From positions 4,960,001 to 5,024,000 of the forward strand of contig LT549889.1 of NCBI GenBank assembly GCA_900078775.1: DNA of 64,000 bases, written 5' to 3'. The notes beneath the pieces are model-generated. The model was not told where the DNA came from. It ran no database searches and worked only from the letters and a program-made list of their open reading frames with translations. Both the position numbers and the translations under genes were made by a program. Shown here in pieces: positions 17,426 to 24,989 of the stretch; the first letter of the stretch is position 1; every line of letters starts with the position of its first letter. This stretch comes from Mycolicibacterium aurum. Lineage in GTDB: Bacteria > Actinomycetota > Actinomycetes > Mycobacteriales > Mycobacteriaceae.

Positions 17426-17461
17426 GCGATGTACCGCGTAGTGCCGTGGGGAGGGGCTCAC

Positions 17462-18262
17462 ATGATCATTCGCCTGGGGATGGCGGTCGCGGTGGCCGCG
17501 ACGACGCTGGCCGGCCTGACCGCGGGGACCGCCGCCGCGGCGCCGGCCTGCGCGGACTACCACTGGATCGGCGCCGCCGGTTCGGGGCAGCGGGACGGTA
17601 CCGCGCTGGTCGCCGACGCCGGGATGGGCGATGTGGTCTACCAGTCCTACCAGCAGCTGGCCGGCGCGTTGGCCGCCCTCGGACAGACCATGACCGCCGA
17701 GGCGGTGCAGTATCCGGCCGCACCGGTCCCGCTCGCCGGCGGTCTCGGCGGCTGGATGGACTTCATGGACAGCGTCGAGGACGGCACCGACGCCACCGCC
17801 GAGCAGCTGGACGCCTTCACCGCCCGCTGCCCGCAGACCAAGGTGGTACTCGCCGGGTACTCGCAGGGCGCGATGGTGATCCACCGCAATCTGCACGACC
17901 TGCCCGACGATTCGCCGGTGGTGGCCGCGCTGCTGGTCGCCGACGGTGACCGGTTGCCCGCCGACACCACCATCAAGATGGGGTCGACCGCCGTAATGCC
18001 GGCCACCGGCAAGGGGGTCGCACAGGAGCACTCATTCCTGGCCTCGACGGACACCTCGCCGCTGCCCCCGCGGATCGGGGCGCGCACCGTCAGCGTGTGC
18101 GATGTGGGCGACCCGGTCTGTGATTACGACGCGGACGCCGAAGAGATCCCGGCCTCGGCCATCGCCATCCACACGGCCTACGCCCCGGCCACCAGCGGTG
18201 CGCACGCCTGGGTGACACCGCTGTATCACCTGGTGACGGATTCGACCCATACCCCGCTCTGA
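17462..18262 (+). CDS. Secreted cutinase-family esterase
   Basis: A 266-residue protein with a signal peptide (residues 1-27, ending A-A-A-A-P-A). The cutinase domain has nucleophile elbow G-Y-S-Q-G (about residue 143), the C-D-V-G-D-P-V-C-D acid loop with paired Cys, and H-T-A-Y as the likely catalytic His (about 239). Mycobacterial cutinase-like proteins hydrolyse lipid or polyester ester bonds outside the cell. ATG 17462 is preceded by a GGGGAGGGG ribosome-binding site. It shows no coupling to its neighbours. Confidence 0.87.
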   Translation: MIIRLGMAVAVAATTLAGLTAGTAAAAPACADYHWIGAAGSGQRDGTALVADAGMGDVVYQSYQQLAGALAALGQTMTAEAVQYPAAPVPLAGGLGGWMDFMDSVEDGTDATAEQLDAFTARCPQTKVVLAGYSQGAMVIHRNLHDLPDDSPVVAALLVADGDRLPADTTIKMGSTAVMPATGKGVAQEHSFLASTDTSPLPPRIGARTVSVCDVGDPVCDYDADAEEIPASAIAIHTAYAPATSGAHAWVTPLYHLVTDSTHTPL

Positions 18263-18293
18263 GGTGCTCGCACCCGGATAGGGTCTATGCAGC

Positions 18294-19517
18294 ATGAACA
18301 CCTCGGATATGTTGCGCCGCATCAGCAAATTCAGCGTCGCCACAGTGGCCGCCGCGGTCCTCGTGGCATGTGGCGGGACCGGTGATCCGGCAACCACGGA
18401 GTCGAACCCGGCGGTGGCGACGACCACCGAGTCACCGATCGTGAGCCCGTCCGCGCTCGATGCCGGCGACTACCCGACCGCGCCCCGGCCGCCGCTGGGC
18501 AACGCCGGTGACCCCGGCGTCGGTGCGATCGTCGAGGCCCAGCGGATGGCCGATCACGTGGTCGGGCCGTGGGAGGCCGACGCCGAACTGATCACCCCGT
18601 ACCTGGGCACCTACTATCTGCTCGACGCTCCCGTCGCGCTGAGCCAGTTCGCACCGGACAGCGTCGCACAGCAGGCGCAGACGCACGGATTCGTCAACGG
18701 GTTCGCCTCGGCCCGGCAGCACCCCGACACCGCGGTGATGATCAACGCGGTGTTCCGGTTCCCCGACCCCGCCGCGGCGACGGCGGCGGCCACGGACATG
18801 AATGCCGCCTCGGCCGCCCAGGTCGTCCGCGGGGCCACGCCGGCGCCGGCGGCCATCCCCGGCCACCCCGAGGCGGCGGCGTCGACCTACCCGTTCACCC
18901 CGCACGAATCCGGCCGGGAATGGGCGGTGGTGCGGTCGTTCACCCCGCACGGCCCGTTCGTGTTCATGCAACTCGTCCAGTCCGTCGACGGTCTCGACGC
19001 GGCCACCGCACTGGTGCAGAAGGCGATCGACGCCCAGGCACCCCGGATCGACGACTTCGACCCGGCCCCGGTCGATGCCCTCGCCGAGGTGCCACTGGAC
19101 CCGACCGGGCTGCTGGCCAAGACGCTGCCCGCGGGCGCCGGCACCGCCAAGACCAAGAACGCCGTCTACACCCGCCGCGGGGCAATGCACTTCCAGAGCA
19201 ACCCGATCGGATCCAAGACCTTGTTCACCGACACCGGTGTGTCGGCCGTCGCCATGGCGCTGACCAACGTGTACGAGGCCAAGAGCCCGGGACTGGCCTC
19301 GATGGTGGCCGGGTCGTTCGACAAGGAGGTCACCGCGCAGGGCGCGACGGCGGCCGAGGCGGTGCCGGGATTGCCCGACAGTCGTTGCTTCGCGCGCGGT
19401 AAGGGCTTCTACTGCGTCGCGGCCGCCGGCCGGTATGCCGTCGAGGTCAACGCCGACCTTCTGCCCGACGCGCACCAGCAGATGGCGGCGCAGTACATCC
19501 TGCTGACCGCGGGCTGA
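18294..19517 (+). CDS. DUF7373-type mycobacterial lipoprotein
   Basis: A 407-residue protein with a lipobox, V-L-V-A-C-G-G (Cys at about residue 26), after a short basic and hydrophobic signal. It is therefore predicted to be lipid-anchored on the outer face of the plasma membrane. The rest is a two-lobed domain seen in mycobacterial lipoproteins of unknown role (G-T-Y-Y-L-L-D-A-P-V-A, G-F-V-N-G-F-A-S-A-R), with two Cys near the C-terminus (C-F-A-R-G-K-G-F-Y-C) likely forming a disulfide. Starts 31 bp after the cutinase gene. Function unknown. Confidence 0.82.
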   Translation: MNTSDMLRRISKFSVATVAAAVLVACGGTGDPATTESNPAVATTTESPIVSPSALDAGDYPTAPRPPLGNAGDPGVGAIVEAQRMADHVVGPWEADAELITPYLGTYYLLDAPVALSQFAPDSVAQQAQTHGFVNGFASARQHPDTAVMINAVFRFPDPAAATAAATDMNAASAAQVVRGATPAPAAIPGHPEAAASTYPFTPHESGREWAVVRSFTPHGPFVFMQLVQSVDGLDAATALVQKAIDAQAPRIDDFDPAPVDALAEVPLDPTGLLAKTLPAGAGTAKTKNAVYTRRGAMHFQSNPIGSKTLFTDTGVSAVAMALTNVYEAKSPGLASMVAGSFDKEVTAQGATAAEAVPGLPDSRCFARGKGFYCVAAAGRYAVEVNADLLPDAHQQMAAQYILLTAG

Positions 19518-19522
19518 TCCGC

Positions 19523-19574
19523 CGATCGGGGGACGGCGGATTCATCCGGTAGGCGGCCCGGTCGGCCGACAGAC
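19523..19574 (+). repeat. 52-bp upstream element, copy A
   Basis: Matches copy B at 20190-20241 without gaps at about 43 of 52 positions by my count. It begins with an identical 12-bp CGATCGGGGGAC and includes shared CCGGTA and GACAGAC blocks. It lies 59 bp before the small secreted protein gene at 19633 and so is probably part of its promoter or leader. Confidence 0.7.
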
Positions 19575-19632
19575 ACCCGGGCGTCGGCCGGAGATCCTTG
19601 AATCAGCTTCCGCGAACAAAGGATCTGTCCAT

Positions 19633-19851
19633 ATGAACACCATCACCCGGCGCATCGGCACCGTAGTCACCGTCCTGGCCGCCCCGGTCATCATCTCGAT
19701 GGGGGCCGCCACCGCCGCCCAGGCCGCCGCGGCCAACGCTGCGCCCGGACCGTCGACCACCCAGATCGTCGACGCCAAGTACAACCGGGCGGCCCCCGCG
19801 GTGGTCACCGGTGTGAGCCACCGCCACCACGGCTACTACCACCGCCGTTGA
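19633..19851 (+). CDS. Small secreted protein with His/Tyr-rich tail
   Basis: A 72-residue protein with a signal peptide (residues 1-34, R-R-I-G-T-V-V-T-V-L-A-A-P-V-I-I-S, cleavage near A-Q-A-A-A). The mature chain is about 38 residues, ending in S-H-R-H-H-G-Y-Y-H-R-R. The His cluster could bind metal, but no family is recognised. An AAAGGAT ribosome-binding site precedes the ATG. The gene is flanked upstream by the 52-bp element and downstream by a strong hairpin, so it is its own transcription unit. Confidence 0.7.
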   Translation: MNTITRRIGTVVTVLAAPVIISMGAATAAQAAAANAAPGPSTTQIVDAKYNRAAPAVVTGVSHRHHGYYHRR

Positions 19852-19867
19852 GGACGGCGCGACACAT

Positions 19868-19903
19868 CGAGTGGACGGCAGCCTTCGGGCTACCGTCCAT
19901 TCG
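19868..19903 (+). terminator. 36-nt hairpin with TTCG tetraloop
   Basis: The stem reads CGAGTGGACGGCAGCC, then TTCG, then GGCTACCGTCCATTCG. That is 16 positions with one G-T wobble and one C/A mismatch, starting 17 bp after the stop of the small secreted gene. The UUCG loop makes it unusually stable. There is no T-run after it. Confidence 0.75.
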
Positions 19904-20059
19904 CAGCGTCCGGACTTGTTGGTGCATAACAGCTTTGCCGAACATGGCGGCGAGCTGTCCACGCCGGAAGGCTGGGGATGCCGCGCGCCGCTGATTACAC
20001 CGGCCCGTTGCCGGGTACAGGCACCGGATCAGAAATCGCGAACCGGGAGGAGATCAGCG

Positions 20060-20179
20060 ATGACAAGTCCGGACCCGAATCCGTCCGAGGTGCAGGCCGC
20101 CGAGGAGGAGGTGCTGGCACCGGCCACCCCGGGCGCCGAGGCGTTGCCCACCGAGGAGCCCGAGGACCCCGACTCCTAG
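20060..20179 (+). CDS. Very small acidic protein
   Basis: A 39-residue protein starting M-T-S-P-D-P-N-P and rich in Glu, Pro and Ala, ending E-P-E-D-P-D-S. Evidence for translation is a strong GGGAGGAG ribosome-binding site 8 bp before the ATG and codon usage typical of the region. No signal peptide and no family recognised. It lies between two small secreted protein genes. Confidence 0.5.
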   Translation: MTSPDPNPSEVQAAEEEVLAPATPGAEALPTEEPEDPDS

Positions 20180-20189
20180 CGGCTTCCCC

Positions 20190-20241
20190 CGATCGGGGGA
20201 CAGCCGATTCCCCCGGTACGGGGGCCGGTCGACGGACAGAC
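20190..20241 (+). repeat. 52-bp upstream element, copy B
   Basis: Ungapped counterpart of 19523-19574, here 87 bp upstream of the small secreted protein gene at 20329 and 10 bp after the acidic-protein stop. Conservation outside coding DNA, placed before two secreted-peptide genes, suggests a shared regulatory sequence. Outside the aligned 52 bp the flanks do not match. Confidence 0.7.
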
Positions 20242-20328
20242 CAGGACTCCTGGCTGCGACATAGTCGAGTCATCGCCGAAACACTCCGGCGCAGAACTCA
20301 AAAGTCCAGCAGCACAGGAGATCATGCC

Positions 20329-20526
20329 ATGAAGAGCATCGCCCATCAGTTCGTCGCCGGCTTCGCCATGCTGGGAGCCGCAGCCATCATCGCGGTGGGG
20401 GCCATGACCACCAATCAGGCCATGGCCGCCACCGCGATCACCCCTGACTCGAACACCGTGCAGACGATTCCCGCCTATCACGCGGGCGAGGCCGCAATCA
20501 GTTCGGTCGCCGCGGCAGCTCACTGA
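20329..20526 (+). CDS. Small secreted protein
   Basis: A 65-residue protein with an N-terminal signal segment (residues 1-34, F-V-A-G-F-A-M-L-G-A-A-A-I-I-A-V-G-A-M, cleavage near M-A-A-T-A). The mature peptide is only about 31 residues (T-P-D-S-N-T-V-Q-T-I-P-A-Y-H-A-G-E-A) with no Cys. It is preceded by a CAGGAG ribosome-binding site. Shares its upstream element with the gene at 19633, though the mature peptides are unrelated. Function unknown. Confidence 0.65.
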   Translation: MKSIAHQFVAGFAMLGAAAIIAVGAMTTNQAMAATAITPDSNTVQTIPAYHAGEAAISSVAAAAH

Positions 20527-20588
20527 CGAAGCCGGTCGCGGAACCGCGGTAGATGGACGCCACCGGGGCGCAGCAGCGCCGGAAGGGG

Positions 20589-20930
20589 TCAGTCGGCGAG
20601 CCGGTCGGCCCGCTCGCAGATCTCCAGCGTCCGGCCGGCGCCGACTCCGGTAAGCAGGGTGAATTCGGTATCGGCCAGCACGCAGCGGGATTCGAGCGTC
20701 TTGAGCGTCCAGTAGCCGTCGGTGGCGAAGAACCCGACGCCGGACAGGTCGAGGATCATCCGTCGGCACAACAACAGCTTGCCGAGGGTGTAGTCGAGCA
20801 ATCTGCGGGTGTTCGTGGCATCGATATCGCCGGCGACCGTGATGACGGCCAGATCGATATCACGCCACTCGGTGGCCATCTCCAACCGTGCCGGCCGCGA
20901 ATGAGTGCCGCTGGCAAGCATGTCCGTCAT
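20589..20930 (-). CDS. STAS-domain protein (anti-sigma factor antagonist-like), Asp at the phospho-site
   Basis: A 113-residue single STAS domain: D-I-D-L-A-V-I-T-V-A-G-D-I-D-A-T-N, M-I-L-D-L-S-G-V-G-F-F, then C-terminal helices. In SpoIIAA-like proteins the phosphorylated Ser lies in D-S-S-G. Here the aligned stretch is A-T-D-G, so the acceptor Ser is replaced by Asp. Related mycobacterial proteins regulate SigF-type sigma factors. No kinase gene is adjacent; the GAF-ANTAR gene is 1.2 kb away. ATG 20930 is preferred over the earlier in-frame start. Confidence 0.78.
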   Translation of the reverse strand: MTDMLASGTHSRPARLEMATEWRDIDLAVITVAGDIDATNTRRLLDYTLGKLLLCRRMILDLSGVGFFATDGYWTLKTLESRCVLADTEFTLLTGVGAGRTLEICERADRLAD

Positions 20931-21095
20931 GGCAGCTTCTCCGCTCCACATTGACTTCTGCGGTCAGTTTTTCTGACGTCGCGACTGCGACGTATCCGGC
21001 TGCTGCTGAACCGATCACCACCGTACCCGTACCGGATAACGAATTGGATGCCGCGGAGTCCGTAATCCGAAGATCTGATGTCCGTGGAACGCAGA

Positions 21096-22067
21096 TCAGC
21101 GGCGCAGGGTCTCGTGCGGGCTCTCCCCGAACGCCCGGCGGTAGATGACGGCGAAGCGGCCGGTGTGCGCGAAGCCCCAGCGCGCGGCCGTCGCGGCCAC
21201 GGTGGTGACGCTGCGATCGCTGGCGATGAGCTCCTCCCGGGCACGTGCCAGCCGGATATCGCGCAGGTAGGCCGTCGGCGTGGTGTCCAGATGCCGCCGG
21301 AACATGTACTGCACCGTGCGCGGCGACAGGTACAGCGCCGCCGCGACATCGCTGACGCCGATGTCATGCGCAGCGTTGTCCTGGATGAACTCGATGGCCT
21401 GGCGCAACAACACCGGAAGCGTCTCGGCGTCCTCCGGGGCGTCCTCGGGCGGGAGATCGTTCGGGAACGTGGTCAGCAGGGCACTGGCCAGCAGCCGGCC
21501 GGCCGCCGCGAGCAGAATCCGGTTGTCGGTACCCTCCTGCCCACCGAGCAGCCGGTGCAGGAACCGTTCGGTGGTGCCGAGCGTGCGCGCCGCGCCGGGA
21601 TGCACCGGGACCAGGCCGGTGAACCGCGGTACCGCGGCCGCGGCGGTGTCGATCGCCGCGGCCTCGGTCAGCAGGGGTCGCGCGACCACCACCGAGCGCA
21701 GGTGCGCCTCGCGCAGGCGGACCCGCACGCCACCCACCCCGCTGGAGGCCAGCACCCACTGCCCCGGGCCCGCGACACCGGTCAGTTTCCCGTGCTCGAC
21801 CTCGGCGTGCCCACTGACCACGCACAACGCCACCACGGACGGGATGCGGTCGGCGCGCAGCAGGACCTCGCCCGCCTGCCGGATGTCCTCGATCGCATAG
21901 CTGCCCGCATCGATCCGCGAGTGCGCGAGCGCACAGGCCGCGGGGTCGGGGCGGGAGATGGCAAAACGCGCGGAGTAGGTCTGATCGAGGTGTTTCTGGA
22001 TCAGATCGGGATCGCTGGTATCGACGCCGAAGCGTTCAGGGAAAACATCCAACCGGTCGGATTTCAT
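21096..22067 (-). CDS. AraC family regulator
   Basis: A 323-residue protein. An N-terminal AraC_binding_2-like sensor domain (about residues 30-180) is followed by two C-terminal helix-turn-helices (I-G-V-S-D-V-A-A-A-L-Y-L-S-P-R-T-V-Q-Y-M-F and V-T-T-V-A-A-T-A-A-R-W-G-F-A-H-T-G-R-F) and the final Y-R-R-A-F-G-E-S-P signature. No neighbouring metabolic gene points to its target. ATG 22067 is chosen over codons further upstream. Confidence 0.85.
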   Translation of the reverse strand: MKSDRLDVFPERFGVDTSDPDLIQKHLDQTYSARFAISRPDPAACALAHSRIDAGSYAIEDIRQAGEVLLRADRIPSVVALCVVSGHAEVEHGKLTGVAGPGQWVLASSGVGGVRVRLREAHLRSVVVARPLLTEAAAIDTAAAAVPRFTGLVPVHPGAARTLGTTERFLHRLLGGQEGTDNRILLAAAGRLLASALLTTFPNDLPPEDAPEDAETLPVLLRQAIEFIQDNAAHDIGVSDVAAALYLSPRTVQYMFRRHLDTTPTAYLRDIRLARAREELIASDRSVTTVAATAARWGFAHTGRFAVIYRRAFGESPHETLRR

Positions 22068-22166
22068 CAAGGCTCCACAACAACAGCGCCGGATGGGCAT
22101 CGACCTGAACCCACGTTCGCCTGATACTAACCCGCTGTTCCGGTGGTGTGCGCCGGGGACACGTGC

Positions 22167-22877
22167 TCACCGATCGGTCGCGCCGGTGCCCGAGGTCGTC
22201 ACGACCCGCTCGGCCAACACGGCCAGCGGGGTGTTCGACTCCTGGGACAGCTTGCGCAGCAGCCCGAACGCGGCGGCGGCGTCGATGCCGTAACGCTCCA
22301 TCAACACACCCTTGGCCTGGCCGATGACATCGCGGGACGCAAGCGCGCTGCGGAACTGTTCGTCGCGCATCAGCAGGTTCCATGCGATCGCGGTGTGGGT
22401 GGCCAGGGTGAGCCCGAGTTCCAGGGAGTCGTCATCGAAGGCGTGCGGCCGGTCACCGTAGAAGTTCAAGGCGCCCATGGAATCTCGGTTGCGGAACAGC
22501 TGAAAGGACTGGGCGGAGCGGACCGGGGTGTCCTGCAGGGTCCACCGGCAGAAGTCCGGCCACCGGGTCTCGGCGGCGACGTCGTTCATCCGCACGGTGT
22601 GCTGCTCCCACGCCGAGGTCAGACACGGGCCCTCCTTGGTCCGGTCCTGAATGGCATCGACGGCCTCGGCGACCGGATCGGAGGACGCCACCGAATGCAC
22701 CTCGCCGGTCCGGTCGATGACCGTGATGCCCGCGGCGATCGTGCCCGGCAGGGCTTCGGCGGCGGTCACCGTGAGGTCCCGCAGGGCGCCGTCGGTGTCG
22801 GGAGGCTGGGTGCGTTCCAGATCCCGCAGCAACTCCGCGAAGCGCAAGGTGATGTCACCATGCGGGTTTCCTGTCAT
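22167..22877 (-). CDS. GAF-ANTAR regulator (RNA-binding antiterminator)
   Basis: A 236-residue protein. The GAF sensor domain is at about residues 35-165 (A-A-G-I-T-V-I-D-R-T-G, G-P-C-L-T-S-A-W, F-N-F/L-N-F-Y-G). The C-terminal ANTAR domain is at about 175-230 (R-S-A-L-A-S-R-D-V-I-G-Q-A-K-G-V-L-M-E-R, D-A-A-A-A-F-G-L-L-R-K-L-S-Q). ANTAR proteins bind tandem RNA hairpins and prevent termination. It is divergent from the SRPBCC gene, with 82 bp between them. Confidence 0.87.
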   Translation of the reverse strand: MTGNPHGDITLRFAELLRDLERTQPPDTDGALRDLTVTAAEALPGTIAAGITVIDRTGEVHSVASSDPVAEAVDAIQDRTKEGPCLTSAWEQHTVRMNDVAAETRWPDFCRWTLQDTPVRSAQSFQLFRNRDSMGALNFYGDRPHAFDDDSLELGLTLATHTAIAWNLLMRDEQFRSALASRDVIGQAKGVLMERYGIDAAAAFGLLRKLSQESNTPLAVLAERVVTTSGTGATDR

Positions 22878-22924
22878 GGGTCCCCCGCCTCGTCGAATCG
22901 GTCGCGCTGCACTGCCCGGATGCT

Positions 22925-22950
22925 GGTTGGGCGCCGCCGGAGATGGGTAA
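22925..22950 (+). promoter_or_regulatory. SigF-like promoter GGTTG-N15-GGGTAA
   Basis: Close to the mycobacterial SigF consensus (GGTTT-N15-17-GGGTA): 4 of 5 and 5 of 5 key bases with legal spacing. The -10 ends 9 bp before ATG 22960, so the mRNA of the SRPBCC gene would be leaderless or nearly so. No experimental support. Confidence 0.5.
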
Positions 22951-22959
22951 TTCACGCAC

Positions 22960-23442
22960 ATGGCACACCCCGACGAGGCCGATAGTGCGCTAACCGTAAC
23001 CCGCGAGACCTCCGCGACGCGGAAACAGGTGTGGGCAGTGATCGCCGACGGCTGGACCTATTCGCAGTGGGTGGTCGGAAACAGCCGGATGCGCGCGGTG
23101 GATCCGAACTGGCCGGCACCCGGCAGCACCATCCACCATTCGATCGGCGTCTGGCCGCTGGTCCTCGACGATCACACGGTCGTCGAGGACTGCCAGCCCG
23201 AACGGCAGCTCGTCCTGCTGGCCAAGGGCCGCCCGTTCGGCAAGGCGCGTATCACCATGCGCCTGGCGGACACCCCCGACGGCGGCTGCCGCATCGACAT
23301 GGCCGAGGTACCGGTGGGCTTCCCGATGGGCTGGGTCCCCGAACGCCTGGCGCTGGCCGCCGCGATCCCGCGGAATCGGGAATGCACCCGGCGGCTCGCT
23401 GCGATCGCCGAGCGGCGAACGCCGGAGGCCGTAGCGGATTAG
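22960..23442 (+). CDS. SRPBCC (START-like) family protein
   Basis: A 160-residue helix-grip protein (polyketide cyclase/dehydrase-like): T-R-E-T-S-A-T-R-K-Q-V-W-A-V-I-A-D-G-W-T-Y at the start and a Gly-Trp-containing C-terminal helix. Binds small hydrophobic ligands in other members; the ligand here is unknown. A SigF-like promoter directly precedes the start. Its TAG stop interlocks with the TAA of the APC permease as TTAG (23439-23442). Confidence 0.8.
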   Translation: MAHPDEADSALTVTRETSATRKQVWAVIADGWTYSQWVVGNSRMRAVDPNWPAPGSTIHHSIGVWPLVLDDHTVVEDCQPERQLVLLAKGRPFGKARITMRLADTPDGGCRIDMAEVPVGFPMGWVPERLALAAAIPRNRECTRRLAAIAERRTPEAVAD

Positions 23443-24785
23443 CGCGCATCCGCATCACCGGGCGAGACCCGCTTGCTCGCCGCGCGCGACACCGCGAACA
23501 GCACCGCGCCGACGGCAAGCAGGATCCCGGCGAACAACCACACCTTGGCCGTCTGCTGGGTGAGCAGCAGCAGGCACGACCCGACGCCGAGCACCGGCAC
23601 CGCCGTCCACACCCGGAAATGCGGGTGGTCGACGGTGTCCCGGCGCAGCATCAGCACCGCGACGTTCGTCGAGATGAACACCACCAGCAACAGCAGGACC
23701 ACGGTTTCGGCCAGGGTGGCGAGATCGCCGACCAACGTCAGCGCCATGGCCGCCACCGTCGTCGCGGCGATGGCGACCCACGGCGTCCGGCGGCGCGGCA
23801 GCACCCGGGCGAACGGGTGCGGAAGCAGTCCCTGCTCGGCCATGCCGAAGGTGAGCCGACTCGACATGATCATCGTCAATAGGGCGCCGTTCGCGACCGC
23901 GATGAGCGCGATGGCGCTGAAAGCCCATGCGGGCACCCCGATTCCGGCCGCCGACACCACATCCAATAGCGGGCCGGACGACTCGGCGAGGTCACCGGGC
24001 GCGAGTACCGCGGAACTGGCGATCCCGACCAGCACGTACACCAGGCCGGCACAGATGAGCGAGCCGAACAGCGCCTTGGGGTAGACCTTGCTGGGGTCGC
24101 GGATCTCCTCGACGACGTTCGCCGACGTCTCGAACCCGACGAACGAGTAGTAGGCGATGATCGCCCCGCCCAGGATGGCCAGCGCCGGCGTCGTGTTATC
24201 CGGGAACTCACCGATCCGCCCCAGATCGCCGCGCCCGGCCCCCACCGCGACCGCACCGGCAATGATGACGAGCAGCAGACCGCTGAGTTCGACGACGGTC
24301 ATCACCACGTTCGACTTCACCGATTCGCTGATGCCGCGGGCATTGAGCAGCGCGATCAAGCCCAGGAAGACGATCGCCGCGGGTACCGCCGGGACGTCGA
24401 TGAAGGTGGCCAGGTAGTCACCGGAGAACGCCAGCGACAGCCCGGCGGCGCTGGTGATACCGGCGGCCAGCATGCAGAACCCGACCAGGAAGGACAGCAG
24501 CGGACGCCCGAAGGCCCGTTCGGCGAAGACCGCGGCCCCGCCCGCACGCGGGTACTTGGTCACCAGTTCGGCGTAGGACCCGGCCGTCAGCAGCGCCAGC
24601 AGCAGCGCGCCCAGCAGCGGCGCCCACAGCGCACCCCCGACCTCACCGGCCAGCACCCCCATCAGCGCGTAGATCCCGGCGCCCAGGACGTCGCCCAGGA
24701 TGAACAGGAACAGCAGTGGGCCGGTGATCTTGCGTTTGAGTTTCTCCCCGGCGGCCTGCGGTTGGGCCTGCAACTCAGCGGTCAT
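23439..24785 (-). CDS. APC superfamily amino-acid/polyamine permease
   Basis: A 448-residue protein with about 12 membrane segments. It starts with the APC signature (I-L-G-D-V-L-G-A-G-I-Y-A-L-M-G) in TM1, has G-G-A-A-V-F-A-E-R-A-F-G in TM3 and F-V-G-F-E-T-S-A-N-V-V-E-E-I-R-D-P in TM6/loop 6. It imports amino acids or related amines; the exact substrate is not predictable. ATG 24785. Convergent with the SRPBCC gene through overlapping stop codons. Confidence 0.87.
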   Translation of the reverse strand: MTAELQAQPQAAGEKLKRKITGPLLFLFILGDVLGAGIYALMGVLAGEVGGALWAPLLGALLLALLTAGSYAELVTKYPRAGGAAVFAERAFGRPLLSFLVGFCMLAAGITSAAGLSLAFSGDYLATFIDVPAVPAAIVFLGLIALLNARGISESVKSNVVMTVVELSGLLLVIIAGAVAVGAGRGDLGRIGEFPDNTTPALAILGGAIIAYYSFVGFETSANVVEEIRDPSKVYPKALFGSLICAGLVYVLVGIASSAVLAPGDLAESSGPLLDVVSAAGIGVPAWAFSAIALIAVANGALLTMIMSSRLTFGMAEQGLLPHPFARVLPRRRTPWVAIAATTVAAMALTLVGDLATLAETVVLLLLVVFISTNVAVLMLRRDTVDHPHFRVWTAVPVLGVGSCLLLLTQQTAKVWLFAGILLAVGAVLFAVSRAASKRVSPGDADAR

Positions 24786-24989
24786 GGCCCGCTAGTACCC
24801 CGCGGGCATGGATTCCATGTTTGAGATCCGGTCAATTCGAGCACCCTGGCTGCAGCGGCCGTTCGTGGCCCGACGCGCAGTAACGCGCGGATGTGGTCCG
24901 TGGGCCCAGCGCAGCGCCCGCGGGAACGCAGATGACACATCGCCAGAAACCGATCGGATGACTTCGTGTCATGCGCCGGGAGGAGAAGC

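Noticed and set aside
21072..21097. GATCTG-N14-CAGATC inverted repeat near the end of the AraC gene
   Set aside because: Arms are short, the spacer is long and the right arm overlaps the stop codon region; likely chance.
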